Assembly: GCF_020859565.1 (NCBI RefSeq)
Contig: NZ_JAJHUO010000002.1
Coordinates: forward strand, 312,964-376,963
Length of the DNA stretch: 64,000 bases
DNA from: Saccharothrix luteola
GTDB lineage: Bacteria; Actinomycetota; Actinomycetes; Mycobacteriales; Pseudonocardiaceae
Direction: 5' to 3'
Part shown: positions 47,824-56,200 of the stretch, in pieces
Layout of the letters: the number at the start of each line of letters is the position of its first letter
Position numbering within the stretch: the stretch's first letter is position 1
The notes under the pieces: generated by a model
Seen by the model: the letters and a program-made list of their open reading frames with translations, nothing else
Told to the model about the DNA's origin: nothing
The model's database searches: none
Program-made: the position numbers and the translations under genes

Positions 47824-48074
47824 CCGCGACTCCCTCCCCGAGATCCGGTCGACCGACATCATGGCGGAGGGCACCGACAAAAACGGTCCTCCGTCGACGT
47901 GAAAGAGATTCGTTACGGCGGAGCCGCGGGATTCACCCGTAGCGCTGAATCGGGCGGCGGCCTGCTAACCCGGTCCCGGCCGGATGCGACGTCCCCAGTG
48001 CGCGTCGCGTTCTGCTCCGCGCCGTCCATTCGCGACCGGGCCCGCGGCCCGCGCTCATCAGGTGGGTGAAGACC
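47824..48074. other. Divergent intergenic region
   Basis: This 251-base gap separates the tandem paralogues (leftward) from the GMC/cupin operon (rightward). It contains a short dyad, GATTCA at 47930-47935 and TGAATC at 47946-47951, which could be an operator. The 3' end carries the AGGTGG ribosome site for the operon. No open frame or RNA gene is apparent. Confidence 0.35.
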
Positions 48075-49070
48075 ATGCCCGTCGTGCGGGTTGCCCGAGA
48101 CGACCAGTACGTGCTCAACCACACCACGCGCTTCCTCGCCCGCGACGCGGGCGACGTGGCCGAGCCGTTCCACCTCCCGGTGATCGACACGCACTGGGAC
48201 GGTTCGTCGGCGGAGACGTCCTACCGCTTCAACGACGTCACGTTCGCGCACCGCGACGACCAGGCGCGCGAGGTCGGCGTCGTGGGCACGTTCGGCGACC
48301 TGCACACGCCCGTGCCGCTGCGCCGGGTCCGGTTCCTGGACGAGCCGACGGACCTGTGGGCCGTCACCGTGCGCGTGGGCAAGGGACAGGTGCACCGCTA
48401 CCGGTTCGCCGTGGACGGTCGATCGGTGCTCGACCCCGTGAACCCCCAGCGGCAACGGGGTGACAACGGCCAGGAGTGGTCGCGGTTCTTCACCCACGGC
48501 TGCGCCGTGCCGATCAGCTTCGACCGCTGGGAACTGCGCCTGCTGGAACGGCTGGTCACGCAGGTGCTGCCGTTCCAGCTCGCCGAGAACCGGCGGTTCC
48601 TCGGCGACTTCTACCACCGGCTCAGCCGCTCCGAGCGCGACCGGCAGTTCCCGCTGGCGTTCCTCCTGGACGAGTCGGTCGGCGTGGTCAACTTCATCGA
48701 CAAGCTGCTGGCCCGCGAGGAACGGCACAACCTCGACGACTACAAGACGTGCCTGCGGCTGATCGACGGCGTGCTGCGCGCCCGCTTCCCCGGCCGCGAG
48801 CCGACCGAGCTGGGCAGGCAGGCGTTCATGGACCTGTACGACGAGCTGGCCGCGAACAACGTCCCGGGCTGGGACACCGGGCGGTACGGCGAGCCGCGCC
48901 ACTTCCTGGTCCTGCTCCGCCGCCACGCGATGACCGGCGCGTTCGCGCACCCCAAGCACGGCGGCAACAACGGCGCGGCGGCGTGGGCGTACCTCGCCGA
49001 GCGCTTCGATTTCGACTGGCGCGCGGCGCTCGAAGCGCCGCTGGGCCGCAACACCGACTACCGGGGATGA
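48075..49070 (+). CDS. CBM48-like domain fused to gluconate 2-dehydrogenase subunit 3-like domain
   Basis: A 331-residue protein. Residues about 60-125 (EVGVVGTFGDLHTPVPL, GQVHRYRFAVDG, LDPVNP) look like an early-set CBM48/AMPK-type carbohydrate-binding beta sandwich. Residues about 145-331 (WELRLLERLVTQVLP, GVVNFIDKLL, HFLVLLRRHAMTGAF, HPKHGGNNG) match the gluconate 2-dehydrogenase subunit 3 family, which accompanies GMC flavoproteins and helps export or cofactor them. No twin-Arg signal is seen, unlike many subunit 3 proteins. ATG 48075 is preferred over GTG 48066, since AGGTGG then has proper spacing. The GMC oxidoreductase begins four bases after the stop. The fusion of the two domains is unusual to me. 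Confidence 0.75.
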   Translation: MPVVRVARDDQYVLNHTTRFLARDAGDVAEPFHLPVIDTHWDGSSAETSYRFNDVTFAHRDDQAREVGVVGTFGDLHTPVPLRRVRFLDEPTDLWAVTVRVGKGQVHRYRFAVDGRSVLDPVNPQRQRGDNGQEWSRFFTHGCAVPISFDRWELRLLERLVTQVLPFQLAENRRFLGDFYHRLSRSERDRQFPLAFLLDESVGVVNFIDKLLAREERHNLDDYKTCLRLIDGVLRARFPGREPTELGRQAFMDLYDELAANNVPGWDTGRYGEPRHFLVLLRRHAMTGAFAHPKHGGNNGAAAWAYLAERFDFDWRAALEAPLGRNTDYRG

Positions 49071-49074
49071 GACC

Positions 49075-50868
49075 ATGGCCGACGAGGCGTTCGACGCGGT
49101 GATCATCGGCAGCGGCGCGGGCGGCGCGCCCATCGCCCACACGCTGGTGCGGGCGGGCAAGCGCGTGCTGGTGCTGGAGAAGGGGCCGCTGTTCCACGCC
49201 CAGCACACCAGCCCCGACGGCCTGTCGGACTTCAAGCGGGACGAGGAGTTCGCCACCGGCGCGGAGAAGGTGCTCCGCGTCCAGGGCGTGGCGAACACCG
49301 GTGTGTCGTTCTACTCCAGCCACGTCGAGCCGGACCTGAACGACGAGCCGCACGTCTACCGCGACAGCGACGGCCGGGACAAGGTCACCATCGAGGGGTA
49401 CACGGCACAGGTCGTGGGCGGCGGCACGCAGCTCTACGGCGGCGTGTCGCTGCGGTTCGCGCCCGACGACTTCCGGCTGCGCACGGTGAACCAGGGGCGT
49501 TCGGACCTGCGCGACGACGTGAACGGCGACGTGGCCCGGGAGGCGCGCGACTGGCCGTTCGGCTACGACGAGCTGGAGCCGTGGTACTGCCGCGCCGAGG
49601 ACCTGGTCGGCATCAACGGCACCCGCGACGGCCGGCTCAAGCCCGTGAGCGTGGACCACTACCAGAAACCGCTGGAGCCCAACAGCATCAGCGCGCACGT
49701 CGCCACCGGGATGGACGCGCTCGGCTACCGCCGCTACCGCACGCCGTTGGCGGTCATCACGGAGGACCACGTGCCGAGCGGGCGCACGGTGCCGCTGGAC
49801 CGCGAGTCGATCAAGACCGCGTTCGTGAACCGCTACGGCGACCCGTTGGGCCTGAAGTCCAACACGTGGGTCTCGCTGCTGCACCCGATCTCGACCGAAC
49901 CGGGGTTCTCGTTGCGCGCCAACTGCGCCGTGACGCACCTGTCCGCGACGGACTCGCGGGTGACCGCCGTGCACTACCGCGACCCGCTCGGTCGCGAGCG
50001 GACGGTGAGCGGCACGGTCGTGGTGGTGGCGTGCAGCGCGATCGAGTCCGTGCGGCTGCTGCAGCTGTCCGCCGCGCTGGACGACGGCTTCGCCGCCCGG
50101 ATCAACGGCAACGACCTGCTCGGCCGCTACTTCCTGACGCACTGCTTCGGCGGCGCGTCGGCCCGCGTGCCCGGCCGCCACGACAAGTCGCGCACGCTCG
50201 ACTCGGACTGGGCCACCGACGCGTGCGCCGCGCCGGAGTTCCTGCGCGCCAACAACCTGTGGGCGGGCGGCGCGATCTACAACAACACGTCGGACTCGGC
50301 GCTGCCGATCAGCATGGCGCGCACGTGGGCCGCCAACGACATGGACACCATCTGGAAGGGCTACCTGTACGACCTGGACATGCGCGGCGACGCGTTCGAC
50401 GGCTACCTGACCGAGAACTTCGGCCGCCAGCTGTCGGTGGCGTTCATGGCCAACCAGCTGCCGCTGCCCACCAACCGGATCACGCTGCACCCGACCGTGC
50501 GCGACAAGTGGAACCGGCCCGTCGCCCACATCGACAAGGGCTGGCACAGCCACGACCGCGCGGTGATGGACGTGCTGGCCGAGCAGTGCCGCCGCATCCT
50601 CGCCGCCGGTGGCGACGGCGTGCAGGTGATCGGGCACGGCCACGTCGGCAACGACGTGCGGCGCATCGCCAACCACGTGCTGGGCGGTGCGCGGTTCGGC
50701 GCGGACCCGGCCGACTCGGTGCTCGACCCGGACTGCCGCGCGTGGCGGTTCGACAACCTCTACGTCACCGACGGGTCGTTCATGCCGACCTCCGGCGGCG
50801 CGAACCCCACCCTGACCATCCAGGCCAACGCCTTCCGCGTCGGCGACCTGCTCACCACGAGGGTGTGA
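49075..50868 (+). CDS. GMC-family FAD-dependent oxidoreductase
   Basis: A 597-residue flavoprotein. The FAD dinucleotide motif GSGAGGAPIAHTL and LVLEKGP are at the N terminus; VVGGGTQLYGGVSLRF is the second GMC signature region; the C-terminal DGSFMPTSGGANPTLTIQA holds the catalytic His/Asn environment of the family. It is expected to oxidise an alcohol, perhaps of a sugar given the CBM48-like partner, with an unknown electron acceptor. It is cytoplasmic by sequence, without signal peptide. It sits between its subunit-3-like partner and two cupin genes in one operon (gaps of 4 and 5 bases). Confidence 0.9.
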   Translation: MADEAFDAVIIGSGAGGAPIAHTLVRAGKRVLVLEKGPLFHAQHTSPDGLSDFKRDEEFATGAEKVLRVQGVANTGVSFYSSHVEPDLNDEPHVYRDSDGRDKVTIEGYTAQVVGGGTQLYGGVSLRFAPDDFRLRTVNQGRSDLRDDVNGDVAREARDWPFGYDELEPWYCRAEDLVGINGTRDGRLKPVSVDHYQKPLEPNSISAHVATGMDALGYRRYRTPLAVITEDHVPSGRTVPLDRESIKTAFVNRYGDPLGLKSNTWVSLLHPISTEPGFSLRANCAVTHLSATDSRVTAVHYRDPLGRERTVSGTVVVVACSAIESVRLLQLSAALDDGFAARINGNDLLGRYFLTHCFGGASARVPGRHDKSRTLDSDWATDACAAPEFLRANNLWAGGAIYNNTSDSALPISMARTWAANDMDTIWKGYLYDLDMRGDAFDGYLTENFGRQLSVAFMANQLPLPTNRITLHPTVRDKWNRPVAHIDKGWHSHDRAVMDVLAEQCRRILAAGGDGVQVIGHGHVGNDVRRIANHVLGGARFGADPADSVLDPDCRAWRFDNLYVTDGSFMPTSGGANPTLTIQANAFRVGDLLTTRV

Positions 50869-50873
50869 CGGCG

Positions 50874-52010
50874 ATGGACCCCGCGTTCGACGACATCTTC
50901 ACCCAGCCGGAGAACGAGATCTTCCGGGTCGTGTTCTTCCCGGACCGGATCTACCACTCGCGCTACCTGCACGCCTCGCGCAGTCCCCGGTACCGCTACG
51001 ACGTGGACGAGGTGCGCAACGGCCCGGACATCACCGCGATGAAGGGCAGCGTCCACCTCGACGGCACGCGGCTGTGCTCCGTGCTGCGCCTGGAGTACCG
51101 CGCCGGACGGCTCACCGAACTGGTGCGGGAACGCGGACGCCGCCTCGGCTCCTCGGTGAACGCGTGGGTGCGCCTGCTGCCGGACGACGCCGCGCTCACG
51201 GCGGACGCGACGGTGACCTTGCGCTACGACAAGGCGGTGGACGCGTACGCGGTGGAGCTGTGGGACACGCTGGAGCCGCCCGAGCACACCCACCACGACT
51301 ACCGGGTGCTGCCGCTGATGGGCGCGAACGCCCCGATCACGCGTCCGCCGTCGCTGTCGTCGGCGTTGGTCGACATCAAGGCGCTGCGCCGGCTGGAGGT
51401 GGCGTTCAGCGAGGTGGCGATGACCACGCCCACCGGCCACCCGGTGCCGGACGTCCAGTGGGACAACAACTTCCTGCGCTCGCACCAGGAGCCGCGCGAC
51501 CCGTCGCCCTCCTCGGACCGGAACACCGTGCGCGACCTGAACTACCTGCTGGACTACCAGCGCGCGTGGTTCATCCCCGACTCCGCGCAGGTGCCGCCGG
51601 TGCGCTACCGCAACGCGATGATGGACCCGGACAACCCTGAGGCCGGCGACGGCAACGTGCTGGACATGCGCTGGCTCGTGCAGCGCGAGCTGGGCGGCGA
51701 CCTGGTGTTCTTCCACGAGGTGACGATCCCGCCGGGAGTGGTCGAGGGCACGCACCGCCACATCGGCTCGGAGGAGCTGTACTACGTCGTGTCCGGTCGC
51801 GGCCGGGCCTACCTGGGGGTGGACGACGACCCGGCCGCCGCGGGGCAGCCGATCGTCGAGCGGCACGTGTACGGCATCGGCCGCAAGCAGTGCCGTGAGG
51901 TGGCCGTGGGGCCGGGCAGCACGTTGTTCACCAAGAGCGGCGGCATCCACGGCATCCGCGCGGACGGCGACGAGCCGTTGAAGTTCGTGGCGTTCCTGTA
52001 CCAGCCCTGA
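50874..52010 (+). CDS. Large cupin-domain protein 1
   Basis: A 378-residue protein. The C-terminal third is a cupin: H-E-V-T-I-P-P-G-V-V-E-G-T-H-R-H with IGSEELYYVVSGRGRAYLG gives motif 1 (His, His, Glu), and SGGIHGIRADGDEPLKFVAF gives motif 2. The first 230 residues are a beta-rich region of unknown type that reads NEIFRVVFFPDRIYHSRYLHASR near the start. ATG 50874 follows the GMC stop by five bases. It may be a metal-dependent isomerase, dioxygenase or sensor acting on the GMC product; the family covers many activities, so no reaction can be assigned. Confidence 0.78.
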   Translation: MDPAFDDIFTQPENEIFRVVFFPDRIYHSRYLHASRSPRYRYDVDEVRNGPDITAMKGSVHLDGTRLCSVLRLEYRAGRLTELVRERGRRLGSSVNAWVRLLPDDAALTADATVTLRYDKAVDAYAVELWDTLEPPEHTHHDYRVLPLMGANAPITRPPSLSSALVDIKALRRLEVAFSEVAMTTPTGHPVPDVQWDNNFLRSHQEPRDPSPSSDRNTVRDLNYLLDYQRAWFIPDSAQVPPVRYRNAMMDPDNPEAGDGNVLDMRWLVQRELGGDLVFFHEVTIPPGVVEGTHRHIGSEELYYVVSGRGRAYLGVDDDPAAAGQPIVERHVYGIGRKQCREVAVGPGSTLFTKSGGIHGIRADGDEPLKFVAFLYQP

Positions 52011-52035
52011 AACCCCTGAGTGGGAGGTGACCCCC

Positions 52036-53268
52036 GTGCGGATACCCCAAGGTGACGCCGTGCGCCGCGTCGAGCCCGGTGCGACGCCGGACTACTCGTC
52101 CGACAACCCGCTGGAACGACTGCTCACGGTCGTGCAGGAGACCCGGCTCGCCGCCGAGCTGGAGTGCTACGCCACGCCGTCGTTGCAGTACGTGCTGCCG
52201 CACGAGTGGCTGGAGCTGTACGGGCCGAGCAGCCCGAACACCGACGTCCTCGACCCGGTGGCGCAGGACTTCAAGACCGACTTCCAGAAGCAGAACGTCG
52301 CCGACTTCCGATTGGGCGACACCAGGGCGGTGCGCGGGTGGGCGTTGGCCGGCGACTGGACCGGGCCGTTCCTGCACCTGTCCTACCGGGCCGGCCCGGA
52401 CAGCGCGCTGGCGCGGGCGCACGGCGGCTCGCTCGGCGACCGGGTGCTCGTGGAGGTGGCGGTCGAGGGTGGCGGCCGGGCCGAGGTGGAGGCGCCTTAC
52501 GACCCGGACACCGGGCGTTACGTCGCGGAGCTGTGGGGTTACCGCGGTGACGACCTGGAGTCGCGGGTCGGCGTGCGCGGCAGGCAGTCGCTCAAGCTGG
52601 GGATCCTGCAAGCGCGCCCGGACCTCGCGCGCGGCGCGCCGGACGCGTTCGGCCGCGCCGGGTTGGACGGTCGGGACGTCCGGGAGGTCGTGCCCGACCA
52701 CCTGCTGCACCCGGTCCGCCCGCTGCGGGTCGTGCTGCGGTGGCGCAGCGCCGATCGTGCGGCCGAGATCGGGCCGGTGGCGCTCGCGTTCCAGATGGTG
52801 GTGCGCGGGTGGGACGCGTTCCTCGAAGTGGGCCGGAGCCCGAACCCGCACGGCGGCATCGGGTTCCTGGAGTACCGCAACCTGCTGTCGAACTACTTCC
52901 GGTTCACCGGCTCCGGTGAGCTGGGGCGCGGGCTGGAGCCGTACAACCTGGACGCGTTCGGCCGCAAGGGCACGGGCGGGCAGGAGCCGTTCCTGGCGGT
53001 CGACTACATGGACCTGCACGTGCTCGACGCCGGGTGCGGCATCGGCCTGCACCGGCACCGGGACAACTCCGAGGTGTTCCTGATGCTGGAGGGCGAGGGC
53101 TGGATGGTGATCGGCGACTGGGCCGAGCCCGACACCCGCGACCGGTGCTTCGAGGTGCGCCTGCTGCGGGCGGGCCACCTGGCGTTCCTGAAGGGCGGCA
53201 ACCTGCACGGCCTTGCCAACCCGTCGGACCACCAGATCTCGCTGTTCATGTTCGGCGGCTACGACTGA
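52036..53268 (+). CDS. Large cupin-domain protein 2
   Basis: A 410-residue protein, last of the operon. Its C-terminal cupin has the metal ligands in GLHRHRDNSEVFLMLEGEGWM and the second motif in GHLAFLKGGNLHGLANPSDH. The preceding part includes a beta-rich domain from about residue 95 (ALAGDWTGPFLHLSYRAGP) and an acidic, Pro/Arg-rich middle. It has the same general plan as the cupin protein before it, but is diverged. GTG 52036 has GGGAGG eight bases upstream; GTG 52027 overlaps that ribosome site. Its 3' end overlaps the convergent NACHT gene by ten bases. Function unknown; probably a partner of cupin 1 in the same step. Confidence 0.75.
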   Translation: MRIPQGDAVRRVEPGATPDYSSDNPLERLLTVVQETRLAAELECYATPSLQYVLPHEWLELYGPSSPNTDVLDPVAQDFKTDFQKQNVADFRLGDTRAVRGWALAGDWTGPFLHLSYRAGPDSALARAHGGSLGDRVLVEVAVEGGGRAEVEAPYDPDTGRYVAELWGYRGDDLESRVGVRGRQSLKLGILQARPDLARGAPDAFGRAGLDGRDVREVVPDHLLHPVRPLRVVLRWRSADRAAEIGPVALAFQMVVRGWDAFLEVGRSPNPHGGIGFLEYRNLLSNYFRFTGSGELGRGLEPYNLDAFGRKGTGGQEPFLAVDYMDLHVLDAGCGIGLHRHRDNSEVFLMLEGEGWMVIGDWAEPDTRDRCFEVRLLRAGHLAFLKGGNLHGLANPSDHQISLFMFGGYD

Positions 53269-56200
53269 CCACCGTTCGCCACGCCGAGCTCCACCAACAA
53301 CGCCCGCGCCTCGGGACGGCACAGCTCGCTCCACCGGGCCAACGCCCGTGCGGCTTTGACGCGGACGTGACGCGGGACCGCCGGGTCGTGCGCGACTTCC
53401 CGGGCGACGACGGCGGCACTCTCACGGTGGTCACGGCGCAGGTTGGCTGCGGCTGTCGCGGCACGCAGCCTGGCACCGGGAGGGAGCGTGAGGTCACGTG
53501 CCATGTCCCGCAACGCGATCGCACCCTCGGCCGGGTCGAACACGCCGATGGCCTCGAACACCTGGGTGCGGACCAACGGGTTCTCGGCGGTGCGGAACTG
53601 CCGCAGCAGAGGCATGACCTGTTTCCGCAGGTCGGGTCGTGCCGCGCCGAGCCTGCGCGCGGCGTCGACCCGGGGGAGGGCCGGCAACCCCTCGTCGGTG
53701 GCGATCTCCCAGAGGCACGCGGCTCCGAGCTCGCGACCCCGTTCGCCGAACGCCATGAGGTCGTGGGCGACTTGCCACCGCACCGCAGGTCTGAGGGTCG
53801 GATCGGTGGCGATGCCGTGCAGGACGCGAACAGCGGCGGCGCGGTCGCCCACGGAGTGGTGGTGGAGCCGCCACGCGGCCTGCCACCGGATCGCGGGTGA
53901 CGTCCGCCCGTCGTCCCGCATGGCCCGCAGCCGTCGCAGACCGCCTGATCGCCTCAAGGCGTAGAGCAGGTGCACGCGGTCGGAATCGGACAACCGGTGG
54001 TCCTCCTCCAACTCGTGGAGCACCGGGACCAGCCGTTTCGGGGTGTCGCCGGTCAGGGAGTGGATCCGGCGGGCGGCACTCGCCCGGTCGGCCACGGGTT
54101 CGGCGCCGTCGCGGGCCGTGGCCTCGTCCTCGGCCAGGAGGTACTGGCGGCCGGCGCCCTTCAAGCCCAGGAGCGCGTGACGGACGTTGTAGCGGAAGGT
54201 CGGGCCCCACGCCGTCCGTTCGAGCACCCGGACCGCTTCGGGACGCATGCGGGGTGACAGCCCGGCGAGGGCCGAGGCGGCTCTGATCCGGTCCGCCGGC
54301 ATCGTCTCCACCGCGGTGATGAGCTCACGGAGCACCGCTGCCGCCTCGGTCGCGAGCGCGGGCTCGATCCACTCGCTGAGATCACCGACCCGTTGGGCCG
54401 GCGACGCGGTGTGGTCGGCCAGGAGGTCGCGTTCGGCGCGGAGCCGGTCCTTGCCCCACAGCGCGGGGATCAACTGACGTCGCTGCTTCGGGCCGGCGGC
54501 CGGGTCGTCGACGACCGCCTGCACGAACCGGGCCACTTCACGATCGCGGGATACGCGGTGCACGAACCAGTCGAGGGCGTCCGCACGTTCCTCGACGGTG
54601 AACTCGGGGCTCGTGGCGAACCTCCGCAACGAGGAGAAGGCCGCCTCGCCCTGTGCCGGGGCCAGCACCATCAGCTGCCACGCGGCCTCGGCGCGGTCGC
54701 GCACCGGTTCTGACTCGTCGTCGAGCACCCGGGCGTGGAAGGCGACCGCGGCGTCGAGCGTGGTCGGGTCGTGTTCGGCGAGCGTCCTCACCGCGTCCGT
54801 GCGCCACCGGAACCCGAGGCATGCGTCGGCCGCCTGTTCGCGCATCTCCGAGAGCGCCTCGTCCCGCGAACCGGGGTGGATGTCGGCCAGCACGTCGGCG
54901 GCGGCCAGGCGCCGGTGGCGGTCGGAATCCGGATCGGCCAGACGAGCCCGGAGAGCGGGCGCCAGGTTCGCGCCGAGCTCGGCCAGGGCCTTCACGCGTG
55001 ATCTCCACGTGGTCGCCGCGGTGTCGTCGTCCTCCCGCATCACCACGGCGACCGCGGTGTCGATCGCGGCCGGGTCCGCGCGGGCCAGCTCCACCGCCGC
55101 GTCACCGCGGTCCGACAAGGGCAGCAGGTCGTCGGCGATGATCCGCTTCAGGCGGGCCACGACGACCGGGTCGGACCGGTGGTCCAACGCCGCCATGGCC
55201 TTCGCCACGTGGCACGTGGTGGTGGCGTTCGCATCGGGGTCCTCCGCCAAGGCTCGCAGCGCGGCGGCCACCTCGGCGCGTGGACCGGAACCCATCCGGC
55301 GGACGTCCCTGGTCCACAGGTGCAACCACGGATCCGGCACGATCCGCGCCTTGATGAGGCGCACGATCTCCTCGGTGACCGGAAGGCCGAAGGGACGACC
55401 CAGTGAGATCAGGGCGGACGCCGCGCTCTGCCGCGCCCGGCCGTCCGACGCGGGGTCACGCACCACGGCGATCATGGCCGTGGCGTGCAGGTCCCGATCG
55501 GTGACGTCGAGGTGGCTGAAGGTCGGGTAGTCGCGGTACGAGGCCCAGAGCTCCCGCTGCTCCAGCGCGACCAGCGACAACAGGGCGGCGGATGCCCGCT
55601 CGTGGAAGCCGGTGCCCAGGCGTCGCAGCGTGCGCCACGCGACCAGGCGCGCGTCGGGGTCCTCCTGCCGGGTGACGATCTCCGACAGGTGACGGGCCAC
55701 CTCGTCGTGGAACTCCGGGCCCAGCCCGATCAGCTGCGTGCCCGCTTGGGTGCGGAAGGCGGCGTCGAGGGAGCGGTCCGCGAGCGTCGCGAGCAGGGAC
55801 GACACCGCCGGTGCGCGATAGGGCTCGCCCAACGCCGCCAGCCTGGCGAACGCCGACGACCGGTCGTAGGCGGAGGCCGTCGGGTGGGTGGTCACGCCGA
55901 GCAGCGTCGCCGCGGCCTCGTCCCGGTGTTCCGGTCCCAGGTCGGCAAGTGCTTGAGCGGCCCACAACCTGCCGTTGGCGTCGGTGGTCCACTCGGCGAG
56001 GAGCGCTTGCAGGAGGTTCAAAGCCTCATCTTGCGCGCCCATGTCCGCGAGGGCACGGGCGATGCTCGACCGCGTGTAGGCGTCGATGTCGAACGCCTTG
56101 GACAACGCCAGCAGGTGGTCGACGGCCGCAGCGCGGTGTTGCGGACCCAGTTCGGCGAGGGCCTCGGCGGCGGAGACCCGGTCGCCGATGGCCGAGTGCC

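Noticed and set aside
53259..53268. Overlap of cupin 2 and NACHT gene as a fused or regulatory feature
   Set aside because: A ten-base convergent overlap is ordinary in such compact genomes.
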